Under the pieces are notes generated by a model. That model did not search any database. It was not told the origin of the DNA and saw nothing but the letters and a program-made list of their open reading frames with translations. From Limnephilus marmoratus (taxonomy: Eukaryota; Arthropoda; Insecta; Trichoptera; Limnephilidae), in contig OU862915.1 in the NCBI GenBank assembly GCA_917880885.1, forward strand, positions 41,114,676 through 41,178,675: a stretch of DNA of 64,000 nt. The letters are read 5' to 3'. The position numbers were made by a program, and so were the translations under genes. Positions 30,995-41,689 of this stretch are shown one piece after another. Position 1 is the stretch's first letter; the number at the start of each line of letters is the position of its first letter.

Positions 30995-32360
30995 TTATTT
31001 ATTTATTTATTTATTATTTAAACGCCCGTACATAGGGCTATTACATACATAATACAAGTGTATCGAACATTTACAAACATTATATATATAGAATAACATA
31101 CAGTACATACATACGATGCATATTAGTACAACAAATATTTATCATTTTACAAACATATCAGTTACATAAATAACTAGTTATTTTTGCTTTGATGCAAGAC
31201 GGTAAGGTTTTGAAACTATCGAAAAGGTCTGTATACGTATTGGTAGATCGGTGAAAACGCACTAGCGGTGAATGATAGGAATAGTTAGTGCTATGATTGT
31301 CACTGTCGAAAAGGTGGTGGAGTCGAGTTGATTTAACAGGGACACGAATATTTATAACACTTAACATTTGAGGGCAGTCTATGATATTGTTCAGTAATTT
31401 AAAAAGTATAAAAATGTCATTAATAGTACGCCGGGTAGAAAGTAGTGGTAGGTTTAGATCAGACATTAATGCATTGTAGCGGATTTCAATTACAGGCTGT
31501 CTCAATTTGAATTGAACGTATCGAAGAAATTTTCTTTGTACTCTCTCCAAACGGTGTAAGTTACCGGTATAAATCGGAGACCATACAAGAGATGCATATT
31601 CTAGCTGCGATCTTACAAGAGAGCAGTAAAGTAGCTTAATTGACTCAATGTTTTGAAAAGTCCTTGTGTTACGTATTACAATACCTAGATTTTGCATGGC
31701 CTTATTGGAAATTGTTTCACAGTGACGAGCAAATGTAAGTTTCCGGTCAAAAATAACACCAAGGTCTTTGATAAATGGTACTAATGCAATTTCATTATTG
31801 TTAATTAAATACGATGTAGATATTGGAATCCGTGAACGGCAAAAACACATGTGGAAACATTTTTTACGTTTAGGAATAATTTATTTATTTCACACCAGCT
31901 AGCAAGTCTATCTAAATTTTGCTAAAGGATAAGTGCATCATTTAAACATGTTATAATCTTAAAAAGCTTTAGGTCATCTGCGAATAGAATGAATTTGACA
32001 TTATCGAAACATAAAGATAGATCATTTATAAATAAAATGAAGAGAAGTGGGCCCAGATGAGAGCCTTGAGGAACTCCCGAAGTTACTTTAAATTTATACG
32101 AAAATTTATTATTTAATTTTACCATGAGTTCGCGGTTACAGAGGTAACTATTCAACCATTTTAGGAATGATCCATGTATACCAAGGGCTTGCAGTTTCGC
32201 GAGAAGGATATTAATATTTACTTTATCAAAGGCTTTTGAAAAGTCAGTATATATTGAATCTACGAGACGTGAAAGCTTCACAGATATAGTGTTCATATTA
32301 TAGAAGATTGGTTGTGGTTGACCGACCGGTTACAAAACCATGCTGTTCTGGAGTAATATA
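30995..32360 (-). pseudogene. LINE A', 5'-truncated RT, ends in an AAAT-type tail
   Basis: Minus-strand RT order: about 32355 EQHGFVTGRSTTTNLL, then 31922-32296 with motif A SIYTDFSKAFDKVNINILL, motif B GVPQGSHLGPLLFILFIND and catalytic FADDLKLF, then after a frame break 31158-31850 with IKDLGVIFDRKLTFARH, RNTRTFQNIESIKLLYCSLV and RSQLEYASLVWSPIY. The stop is at 31158. The 3' UTR carries AGCCCTATGTACGGGCG and an AAAT-type tail, as LINE A does. The endonuclease and ORF1 are missing. It is a sister family of LINE A: motifs match closely, but divergence is too high for the same subfamily. Confidence 0.87.
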
Positions 32361-32475
32361 ATATATTATATTATAATATTATGCTTGTTGTTAAAATAAG
32401 CAGGTCGCATCAGAACCGAATTGTTCTTTTGACTTTGATTGACATTCTACCCTTCCTTTGATGCGCCTACCAAAA

Positions 32476-32636
32476 ATTCCCTACCAAACTGATTGCAAAG
32501 ATTTCCATTATCGGAATGAAACCGTTTTCGTGTTTTTTAACTTGAAAAGAATTTAGAACTTTCACTAGAATTATTTAAAAATTCGCTACCAAACTGATTG
32601 CAAAGATTTCCATTCTCGGAATGAAACCGTTCTCCG
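32476..32636. repeat. 55-bp direct repeat, 106 bp apart
   Basis: TACCAAACTGATTGCAAAGA, then TTTCCATT(A/C)TCGGAATGAA and ACCGTT occur at 32476-32530 and again at 32582-32636 with three or so differences. A local duplication; no element boundaries are seen. Confidence 0.75.
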
Positions 32637-32958
32637 CTAATAGCCCGCTGAATTCAACATATTTGCGTAAATACTTCATCCAGTCGCTGCTTATCGGGTT
32701 GTAAATTTCTATTTGCGTGTACGTTGTACGTGTTGATAAATTTGTTAAGGTTCGAATTACCTCAATTTGTAACAAAAATTGTATGTCCACATGCTTGAAA
32801 AACATGAAAAGGTGGCTTTTATAATTTCGTCGTCTCGAAATTAAATTGATGGTTTCTAGGAATAAATGGCATTTTCCTAATAATGTTAAACCTCTTTGAT
32901 TCTTATCAACTATAAAAAAAAATTGCTCAATTGCACACGCTTTGGAGTAATCGCGCAA
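32575..32958 (-). CDS. Unrecognised 127-residue ORF
   Basis: An open frame beginning at a TTG rather than ATG, with charged and hydrophobic residues mixed (KCHLFLETINLISRRRNYKS, FFKHVDIQFLLQIEVIRTL) and no domain I recognise. It overlaps one copy of the 55-bp direct repeat. Length is above chance for this base composition, but there are no splice signals or homologues I can name. It could be spurious. Confidence 0.2.
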   Translation of the reverse strand: MRDYSKACAIEQFFFIVDKNQRGLTLLGKCHLFLETINLISRRRNYKSHLFMFFKHVDIQFLLQIEVIRTLTNLSTRTTYTQIEIYNPISSDWMKYLRKYVEFSGLLAENGFIPRMEIFAISLVANF

Positions 32959-34030
32959 AGCTAACGTGAATAATAAATGTTTAAATGTAAGAAAATGTGT
33001 AATTAACTATTAAGTGCTGGCAGTTTTGTTCGAGTTTCAAACACTATTTATTTTTATTGAACATTTGAAATTCACATAACGAACGAACTTCATACCTAGC
33101 CGAGCGGTTGAGATCGTTGATACTGGATCCAGGGGTTGAAGGTTAGAAACCGGGTTGTCTCCATAATAATGTATGGTAAACCTAAATAAAATTACTAACA
33201 TATAGTTGGTTTGTGCTTTTAGAGAAAAGTAACTAAGTACAGAATACCATTTTGTCTTTGGAGTATAATCAATCACAGCAATAGAAAATGTTTATGGGTA
33301 TTCAGTCATGTATTTATTCACCTTTATCACACGGGTATTCTTATATTTCTAGTATTAGAACTATATTCAAAATTGGATTAAAATAATTTAAACCGAGTAT
33401 GGAATGGGAAACCAATTACAGGAATAGTCTCATGAATATATCATGACATCTTTTCAAATGTAAGTGTAAGATGCAATCATGCTAGGAAACGATGAGAAGT
33501 TACCGAAAGTTATCGTATTAATTCTTTTCGCTCGACCATGCTAGTAAACCCAGGTCTCGAAAGTAGTTACTTAAAATAGTTTAATAGGCATATCCGAACC
33601 TTTCTCATCCACTTCTTCTATTGTTCATGACGAAAACAATGTTCCGAAATGAAGAATAAAAAAACAAAAATGTTTCGAATATTAAAGTTGAGTTTTGAGT
33701 TTTAGAAAGATTTGCCTTCAAACAAATTTTCTTTCGCAAATTTAATAACAAAATAATAAATGTGCTTTCTTCAAAAACCACTCTTCAATTACATTTTTTT
33801 TTCAAAATTAATTTCATGCTCCAGAACCCAATTACTTTCGAAGCGAAGCATTTGTGCGAACACTTATATTAAAACTTTTCGATTTGCAACAAATATTTTC
33901 GAAATTCGATCTACGTATAAGTAATTACTTTGGGTACACATATTATAACAGATGGCATTCCACGTTCGTGCCATGAAATTTTGGGGGGGATTGATAAAAA
34001 ACTAAATAAAAAACATGTACCTTTTTTCAG
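32959..34030. other. AT-rich DNA with one tRNA-like repeat
   Basis: The segment at 33088-33165 has an A-box-like CTAGCCGAGCGGTTGAG and a degenerate B box (GGTTAGAAACCGGG), as an old tRNA-derived SINE would. Nothing else was recognised. Confidence 0.35.
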
Positions 34031-34151
34031 TATTTACAAGTGGGAGATGCTTCCAGTAGACTCTGATCAGAGATCAACATTCAGAATGGAAACATTTCTT
34101 GAAATGGCTTTAGCCTTCCTAAGTGACCACGTTGATTACTGTGTTGTATAG
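34031..34151 (+). CDS. Candidate terminal exon of an unrecognised host gene
   Basis: A good acceptor (TGTACCTTTTTTCAG) is followed by 121 bp of open coding ending in TAG at 34149-34151. After one base completing a split codon it reads IYKWEMLPVDSDQRSTFRME and then TFLEMALAFLSDHVDYCVV. The composition is balanced and protein-like, unlike the surrounding AT-rich DNA. I do not recognise the protein and see no upstream exon. The same frame also extends upstream to 33930 without a stop, so an unspliced reading is possible. Confidence 0.4.
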
Positions 34152-34529
34152 GATGAATGTAGTTTTAATATCCTTCAATAGATGTCATTAGTGTAGATAG
34201 TTATTTGTAATTTTGAGGTATCTCAACAAATGTCAATTAGTACCTTATAAGAGTGTTGACTGTTGTCATTCGTGTCTAATGCTCAAACGGTTACGGAAAT
34301 ATTTTATGACTAGCAGTTAAAATCCCGCTCCGCAGGTTCTTGCTGCTAGGCTCTACTTTATTACGACTTCGCCCAGTTAGAGTGTTGGTGACCATTTATA
34401 AATCCGATAGTAACTGGTCCAGTGATGATCCACTGTGATCCAGTGACAGCTAGTCACCGGGACAAAGTAAATGGGATAGGTAATGAGGTCATACGAAATA
34501 TATAGCAACATGACACTATTATTCACCAT
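34152..34529. other. Intergenic DNA with a tRNA-like trace
   Basis: An A-box-like TGCTCAAACGGTTACGG at about 34280 and a B-box-like GCAGTTAAAATCCCGC near 34314 suggest another decayed tRNA-derived SINE. No gene. Confidence 0.3.
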
Positions 34530-34650
34530 TAAGTATTACCGTCAACGTTTCGGACAGCTTTGCAGTGTGTGACGATGGACGCTGTAATGCTGTCCGAAAC
34601 GTTGGCAAAAGAAGGAGGTAGAGCAAAACGGCATAACACCCCAAAAATAA
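34530..34650 (+). ncRNA. Penelope-type hammerhead-like inverted pair
   Basis: The plus strand reads GTGACGA, stem II GGAC/GTCC, GAAACGTTGGC, the layout of a hammerhead with the first core base changed (G for C). Just upstream the complement GTCAACGTTTCGGACAGC forms the opposite-strand half. The downstream sequence GAAGGAGGTAG ... CACCCCAAAAA is shared with 52550-52640, so this is a second Penelope-like family, present only as terminal remnants. Confidence 0.55.
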
Positions 34651-34794
34651 TTAGTTAAAGTACCTTTGGCCGTGAAAATCTAAAATCGTAACACACCTTT
34701 ATAATTTTTGTTTTTTTGCAGTCGGCTTATCTATTTAACATTTGAAATCGAGCACGTACATTACTCCAGAAGTTTCTTAACTGCTCCCAACCGT

Positions 34795-34885
34795 CTGAAG
34801 CCAGTGAGACTATGGCATCCCCAATAGGGGTAGGTTGTGAGACTTAAGGAAGTGGGTGAGGCGAAGGAGATGGCGAAAAAGAAGT
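34795..34885 (-). repeat. Dispersed repeat Y, copy 3
   Basis: Reverse complement of the Y core: CAGTGAGACTATGGCATCCC, then CAATAGGGG, 3' of a CCGTCTGAAG-like block. Shortened at both ends. Confidence 0.6.
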
Positions 34886-35546
34886 TTTGATAGTATATGG
34901 CTATTCAAATCTAGTCACCAAATACGGCAAAAGCCATTTAAAGCAACGTTTCAATTGTACGGTGGTCTTACACCAGGGTGATGCGAAGACTATCATCCAC
35001 ACTATCACGTGCCGCAAATATACTATATTCGTCGCTGTGCTTGCAAAATCCGCTATGTTAAAAAACGTAACTTTTCAGGAGAAGGAAAAAACTGATTTAT
35101 TTAACAATGGCTCGCATTTTTTACAATCCAAATAAACAGAAAATTAGATCTTTACGTCGGATTTTGTATAAATGATATTTTACAATTAAATATTTAATAC
35201 TTTAGTAGTAATATTTGTTTTTGTGAATAAATGACACATAGCTGATTTTGTATGGGTCTTTAAATCCGCTTTGTGTTAGAGGCAGCATATAGCGGATTTT
35301 TATGTACGTATATTTTAGACATAATGGATTTTGCATTTAGTTAGAAATGATATTAATTCTTTAATTGCGTATAATTTAAATGTACTAACGTATGTGTAAA
35401 GCATTTTTAACAAACCAATAGCCTATTTCTAACGAATCTTTATCTTTCCCAGCTGAAAGTTTACTTTTAAATTAGTAATTATCGAGTGAAGGTGAACTAA
35501 AAATATTTTGAGTAAGATGGAAAAACAAGTTTATTACACGTTAAAT

Positions 35547-36540
35547 TTTATTTATTAAAAGAATAAAATCAAGTAGATAGTAGTATTATACCTATTACAA
35601 ACTAAACATTATTGAGCAATAATACAATCATTTTAAATTAATCTCAACATTTTAACAAAACAAATTAACATTTTAGTTGCATAAATAAACAATGATAATA
35701 ACTATTGAGATCGTTAAAATTTTATAAAAATAAAAAGTACCTAAGTTATTAACAAAATCGGTACTTGAGATTATTATATTTTATTTATCAAAAGAAGATA
35801 AACAAGTAGATAGTCATTAGTATTATACCTACTTATTACAAACCACACAATATTCAGCAATAATACAATCTCAGTTATATAAATAAACGATGATAACGCC
35901 TGCTGGTCTAATAACTATTGAAATCTTTAAAATTTTATTAAAAGCAGAAACTACGTAAGTAATCTACCAAAGCACTATTCGAGATTTTTACATTTTATTT
36001 ATTGAAAGAATAAAATCAAATAGATTGTAGTAACTAGTATTATATCTATTACAAACCAAACGTTATTCAACATTAATACAATCATAATAATTACAACATT
36101 TTAACGAAACAAATAACATATCGATTACGTAAATAAACAATGATAACTCCTGCTGGTCTAAAAACTAATAACTATTGAGATCTGTAAAATTTTATAAAAA
36201 TATAAGGTACATAATGTAATCTATCAAACCACTGTTCGAGATTATTACATTTTATTTACTGAAAGAATAAAATCAAGTAGATAGTTAGTAACTAGTATTA
36301 TACTTATTACAAACCTAACATTATTGAACAATAATACAATCACAATAATTACAACTTTTAAACAAAACAAATAACTTCTCAACTGAGAAGTTATTTATAA
36401 TAGAATATATATATATATATAACTATGTAAATAAACAATGATAACGTCTGCTAGTAAACTGAACATTAGTCTAATAACTATTGAGATTTTTATAATATTT
36501 TAAAAATAGAAGGTATGATAGTAATCATTAATCAACAAAA
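35547..36540. repeat. Four-unit tandem array (214-290 bp units) inside the transposon
   Basis: Units begin at about 35547, 35779, 35993 and 36250 with TTTTATTTATTRAAAGAATA. Each contains AGTATTATACCTATTACAAA, a TAAATAAACAATGATAAC block and AATAACTATTGAGAT. Unit 4 carries an extra palindrome, AACTTCTCAACTGAGAAGTT (36373-36392), and a TA run. The array lies just 3' of the transposase frame. Confidence 0.82.
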
Positions 36541-38485
36541 TCAGTGTTTAAGATTATCGTAAAATGAATGATAATCTCGATGCATATATAACTTTAAGGA
36601 TTGTAATTGCTCAAACTTAGACATATCATTTTTTTTCTGTTCTGTGTACAATGGTTTTGGTGTTGTGTATAAATCTTGCTTCCTCCTTTGGGGCAGAAGT
36701 GTCCAGTTATCAATGTGTCGGAGTTTGTACATAACCTCACCTTGATTGTACAGCAGCCCTCTGATCTGGGTAACTGTAGGATCTCCAACTTTTTGCCTGG
36801 ACGAATAGTGCAGTAATTACTGGGGAGTGTATCGTAAGCCTTAAAAAAACATTAATCAAGATACTTAATAACATAAGGTTTGGAAGGTCTAGCTTTCCTC
36901 ATTCGGTCTACATAATCCGTTGGGGAGTATAATGGAGGAGTACAAAGCTTTTCCAATGTCGAGTGGACGCTATCCACCTTCATCATTTTGTGTCCTTTTT
37001 CTAATATGAGTTGCTCTATTTCTATATTCATATTCTTCGATATATCTGCCAGAGCACTGCTGAGGAATTTATTTTTGTTTTTGGTGAGCGCAGCCGTCCG
37101 ATATCAAAGTAATTTTTTTGAATCCCTTTCTAATTTCTCCTTCTATAAAATCGATAATACAAGAAACAAACTCATTTGCTGAAACACCTCCATCGCCTTC
37201 ATGCCAAAAGTACAGAAAAACATCTTTCGTGTTGTTTTTATACATTTTAATGGTAAAGTCGTGTAACTGAAGTTTTGGCTTATAATATTGAGAGGATACG
37301 AAAAGTTTCGGACAAAGCTGTGTGCTCTGAAGGTCCATTGTTACTACTAAATGTTGATCAGAGCACGATGCAATAGCCAGCTTCTTTGCATCTCTTGCCT
37401 CATTTTTCTTATTAATGTGAATTTGGTATTCTTCTTCACTTAGATTTCCCTGTTTGTGGGACACGCATGTGTCGCATTGATCCTTGCGTGGTTTAAATAC
37501 AGATATTTTGTTACTTTCTAAAATATCACAGAATTTCTTTCTTTGGACGCAAGTTATGCCGTTTTCTGAACACCACAACTTGTAAATTTTATGCATTTCT
37601 GTTTTAGATTTAAAATAATCCTCCACGTATGTTCTTAAACTAGTCGAGCGGCAATAATGACTCAAAACTTTAGGCAATAGGTCCAACCGTTTTTTAACGG
37701 AATCTGACCTCAAAGACTGAGGAACTCTGGTCTTTTGTTTCCCAGCTGTTAGAGTCTCATCTTCGTTATCAATCTGTGTTGATGATATCCATTGAGCAAA
37801 CGTATCTTTCGTAATACATAATGTGGTGTTGAAAAACTCTCGGCAAACTCTAACTTTTTTACCAATAAGCTTGGGTAAGGAGCAGTCGACCCCGATTTCG
37901 CGTTTCAAATCACTTCTACCTTTTAATTGCTTTCGCCGTTGTCGCCTCTTGAGTACTCTTAGGATATTTACAAGTCCGAAAATATAGGCTTTCTCAGCTT
38001 CCCATGTTGACAAGCTCCAGAAATAATTAACACGTCTAAGCGAGCTTGTTCATTAACCAATCCGCATAGTAAAGATCTATTGGATAAATTCAAGCCATGA
38101 TGATTGCATGGTGTTTCTTTTATTTTTCTTTGAGCCCTTTTAACGTAAATTGTACGTCCACTTACTCGTTTAATACCGCTATATTTTTTCCCCAGGATTC
38201 GTAAATTTTTATTCAATTTTAAAAATTAGTCAACAGATCGTCTTCAGAATTAGAGTTAGCATCAGAGCATTCGAATTGTCCCGTTTCGTGATTCAAAATA
38301 AACCTATGATTATTTATGCCCAGTTGATCCTCATCACATTTTTCGTTAGAATTTGAACGTGCAACTAATTCAAATAGTCCCGTTTCAGGGTTGAGTGTGC
38401 TGTCAGTATCATTATTCATGGTCAAGATTACAACTGGGGATACATTCCCCACATCTTTCTCCAAAACTGTTTCAGAAATGTCCAA
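36541..38485 (-). pseudogene. Sola-like DDE/DDD transposase, decayed
   Basis: Order on the minus strand: acidic N-terminus (38485-38222), Zn-binding region with PCNHHGLNLSNRS and NEQARLDVLI, KVRVCREFFNTTLCITKDTF, CDTCVSHKQGNLSEEEY, first acid in VVTMDLQSTQLCPKLF, FLYFWHEGDGGVSANE, second acid in TLISDGCAHQ, then in a shifted frame KGHKMMKVDSVHSTLEK (third acid), a TIRPGKK block, and the C-terminus NLPH-like ending YHSFYDNLKH. The same order is known from many uncharacterised insect proteins. Lesions: frame break at about 38218, another near 38022, one extra base in an A-run at 37072-37082, a stop at 36852-36854, and a frame break near 36790. It is not functional. Confidence 0.82.
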
Positions 38486-38963
38486 ATGTATAAATTATTG
38501 TGCGCTGAGTGCACGTGCACTGTAATGTAATTTCACACTGTTTTAAGAGCTTAAATATTATTTTTTGATGAACGTAAATAATCCGCTGGCACGTGCACCA
38601 AGACTGAATATCATAACAAGACTGCCCAACTGTCCACTGTCCAGTCACGTGACTTGTAATATGTGCATTCTGAACCAAGATGTGCAAAATCCAGTGCAAA
38701 ATCCGCCATGTGTCATTAACTGGCGCAATATTAAGTGTTTTACTTTAGTTCAAAATGCGATATGTGAAGGAATCTTCATAGAGTATTTTGAAAGCCATTT
38801 TTTAAGCGAAAATACATAGCTGATTTTGCAGTTTTCTAAACTAGCTATAATATTAGAAAACGTGTTTTACAGGCCTATCCGCCATGTCTCGTTCTATCAC
38901 AAAGCGAAAAAAAACGATTTTGCAAAAAAAACGTTTGTCGGATTTTGCAGGCGCAACGACGAA

Positions 38964-39940
38964 TATATTATTTTAACATGAACAAATTTGTCAAATTAAA
39001 TTTACTTGCGTACGCCACGTTTTGAACCCACACCTTCCGATTGCTGGTCGAGAGCCTTATCCTCGTACAATATTTTTTTTTGTTAAATAGAATTGATTCG
39101 TTTATCTTGCATTATCATGAATAATCACCCCTTCACTCAAAGTTTTGTGGTATTTAGAACACGGCGAAAAATGCAAATATTTCCTCGGTTTTGTAACGTA
39201 TTTCGTAGAAGAAACTGGGTGAATAGATCATTAATTTTATTTTTTTATTAATTTTCGCAGAGGATAAAAATAACATGAAGACGTTTTATTTCTAATTTTA
39301 CATAATCTTCCTTATTTTTGTAAAAAAAAATCATTAGCGGAAATACGACAAAGTATGTGTTCAATACCTCAAAATGTGTATGCAAATACATGATTTCCCA
39401 AATAAAATAAAATAATTTTTTTTTTGTAATACTGCTTGGAGAGCTTTAAATCACACGTTACAAAAATGATATCCTTCAACATATAACTTATAACAACTAT
39501 ATCTTCCTTATATCATATTTCCCAACATATCGAAAATTGCCTCCCCTCTATTCAGAATTCCATCTCTTCAGAGTATGAACTGCATTGTGGCAAATTATTT
39601 TAAAATTATCCCATTTTAATATATAATTTTAAATGGACTACTCTTTCTGCTTCCATTGAAAGGATGACCAATAAGTACTTGAAGAAAATCATGAAAGCAA
39701 GAAACATCGAAAATAATTGATAAAAATGCTCTCAGCATTTATTAGGAATCGTAAAGTTACTTGAATTTACTTATATTATAATATTAAGTGACCTCGTATT
39801 TCCCAGTCTACCTCTTATTTTTTCTTTCCCTTCACTTCAACCCTCTACATCCTACATAATAAATAAATCCACAATTTTATTCTTAGACGCTTAATCTCCT
39901 GACAGTTGATTCCCCGGACAGTTGATCCTTCCACCAAGTG
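38964..39940. other. AT-rich DNA containing one SINE copy
   Basis: The segment 39005-39075 on the minus strand resembles SINE copy 1 (AGGATAAGGCTCTCGACCAG, CAATCGGAAGGTGTGGGTTC, then AAAACGTGGCGTACGCAAGT). The rest is AT-rich without recognised features. Confidence 0.5.
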
Positions 39941-40149
39941 ATCTCTCTGACACTTGTTTACCCAAAGTATTATTCCTGTTACTGTTTTTTTTCTCACTGG
40001 CAATGTAAGCAGACAGGTTATACCTACGACTGTTTTATTAAAAGTCGATATCCATACTTATTACTTATATCTGAAGGCAAAGAGAGGAGAAACCGTAACA
40101 TATGCAGGGAGGTTGTACCTCTGAATAACAAGAGACAACATACTTATAT

Positions 40150-40510
40150 GAGCAACCCCTTCCCCGCTCGCGGCCCCTCCCCACCCACGGATTCCGTCTC
40201 CACCTTTCCACCTTCCCCCACCCCTCTCACGCTTCCCCCCATACCACAACCTCCCCCCACCGTATCCTCAACTCCCCCCCCTTGTTCACCCTCTATCTTT
40301 CCCGCCTTCCCCTTCCTTCCCTAGATTTACCTATACTGCCCCCCGTGCCGCTCAACTATATGAAATACACTCATTTATCAAACAACCCGCGCGCCACCTA
40401 ATGCAATTTTTTATACAAATTTCATTAAGTCAGAGCTCACCAGTATTATAGAAATCTTCGCGGGCATGGGCAGTATGCAACAACTCACCAAAGATCGCAA
40501 TCGGATAAAT
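40150..40510 (-). repeat. Helitron-type dispersed repeat H, copy 1
   Basis: The reverse complement carries TTGGTGAGTTGTTGCATACT, GAGCTCTGACTTAATGAAAT, ATTAGGTGGCGCGCGGGTTG, ATGAGTGTATTTCATATAG and a purine-rich run. Copies at 41690-42010 (minus), 47670-48030 (plus) and 62925-63270 (plus) share these blocks. The segment GATT-GCGATC-TTTGGTGA resembles the 5' region of insect Helitrons. Confidence 0.5.
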
Positions 40511-40595
40511 AGTGTTGTTGAAGCAACTATGTATACCTATCTATATACCTTGTTCAATTTTTCTACCCATCCTTTTTTACCACAATTACCTGTCC

Positions 40596-41640
40596 CTAAC
40601 TAACTAACTAACTAACCATCACGCCGTTTCCCCGCAGGGGTAGGCAGAGAGGATGGACCGCCAAACATCCCGGTCTTGGCACACATTCCTTGCCTCGTTT
40701 ACATTCATACAACGTCTCATACATTCTCTTCTATTATTCTGACTCTTGACATGGCCCGACTCAAGTATCTGATTCACTTGGTCGTGCCATGTCTTTCTTG
40801 GGCGTCCTCGACTTCCTCTACCATTCACATTTGCGTCATATATTCTCCTTACACTCCTTTCCTCGTTCATTCGCTCTACATGCCCAAACCATCGGAGCGT
40901 TCCTTTCTTGATCTTACTCATTACGCTTACATCAGCCTTGCATTCTTTGCGGATTTCCACATTTCTCACACGATCATACATGGTTTTACCACACATACGC
41001 CTCAGGGATCTCATTTCTACAGCGTTCAGTCTACTTTCATCCTTCCTCTGCCAGTTCCATGCCTCACTGCCATACATCAGGGTAGGTACCAGTACTCCAT
41101 TATGGACGGCTAGTTTCGCGTCTTTGGACAGTTTTTTGTTGGTGCCAACGGCGTTCAGTCCTCCATTAATAGAGTTACCAGCATTCACCCTTCTTTCTAT
41201 ATCTCTATCAGCCTTCCCATCTCTCGTAAACATACTTCCCAAATAAACAAACTCATCCACCTGCTCCAAGTATTCATCATTCACAACTATATTGCATACT
41301 GATTTCGTACTCTCTCTTTCAAAGACCATGACTTTAGACTTACTTACATTCATCATTAACTCATTCTTCATACATACTTCGTTCATCCTTGACACGAGAG
41401 ACTGTAGATCTTCCATACTGTTAGATATCAGCACCGCATCATCAGCATACAACAGGCAACATACTTCCAGATTACTCAATTTCGCGCCCAATCCCATCTC
41501 TTTCAATTCTTGCATGCAATTATCCATATATAGATTGAATAACCACGGCGACATTACGCAGCCTTGTTTAACACCTTTTGTGATGTCAAACCACCCCGTA
41601 AAATACCTGTCCCTACTGACAATATTACCTACCGTACAAC
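40596..41640 (-). pseudogene. RTE-type LINE, RT C-terminal half with GTTA-repeat tail
   Basis: The 311-residue minus-strand frame, extending upstream without an ATG to about 41636, begins GVKQGCVMSPWLFNLYMDN (motif B), has catalytic YADDAVLISNS, VDEFVYLGSMFTRDGKAD, LVPTLMYGSEAWNWQRKD, MRSLRRMCGKTMYDRVRN, LRWFGHVERMNEERSVRR and GRGSRGRPRKTWHD, and ends CGETA. Directly 3' is a tail of five GTTA units (40596-40616). A short-repeat tail and this C-terminal signature fit RTE-like LINEs. It lacks RT fingers and endonuclease because of 5' truncation, but the remaining frame is open, so the insertion is young. Confidence 0.88.
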
Positions 41641-41689
41641 AATAAAATCATTATGTCCGTCAGTCTGTTAAAAGAAGCTGTGCAACGAA

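Larger units (their letters stand above)
35028..38963 (-). mobile_element. 3.9-kb DNA transposon, Sola-like, with TIRs, TATA duplication and subterminal motifs
   Basis: The left end reads TTCGTCGCTGTGCTTGCAAA then ATCCG; the right end in reverse reads TTCGTCGTTGCGCCTGCAAA then ATCCG (three differences in 25). TATA flanks both sides (35024-35027, 38964-38967). Variants of TGCAAAATCCGCTATGTG recur near both ends in both orientations: about 35041, 35142, 35234, 35267, 35287 and 35321 on the left; 38686, 38700, 38814, 38878 and 38937 on the right. Inside are a decayed transposase on the minus strand and a four-unit tandem array between the transposase stop and the left end. A 4-bp duplication and DDD-type transposase fit the Sola superfamily as I remember it; that assignment is uncertain. 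Confidence 0.8.

Noticed and set aside
35028..38963. Viral or Maverick-type origin for the 3.9-kb element
   Set aside because: Only one protein family is present, with TIRs and a short target duplication. No polymerase, capsid or ATPase coding is visible.
40100..40330. Pro/Ser-rich ORF of 128 codons (39938-40324)
   Set aside because: It is the translation of a C-rich run within repeat H and is not kept in the other copies.
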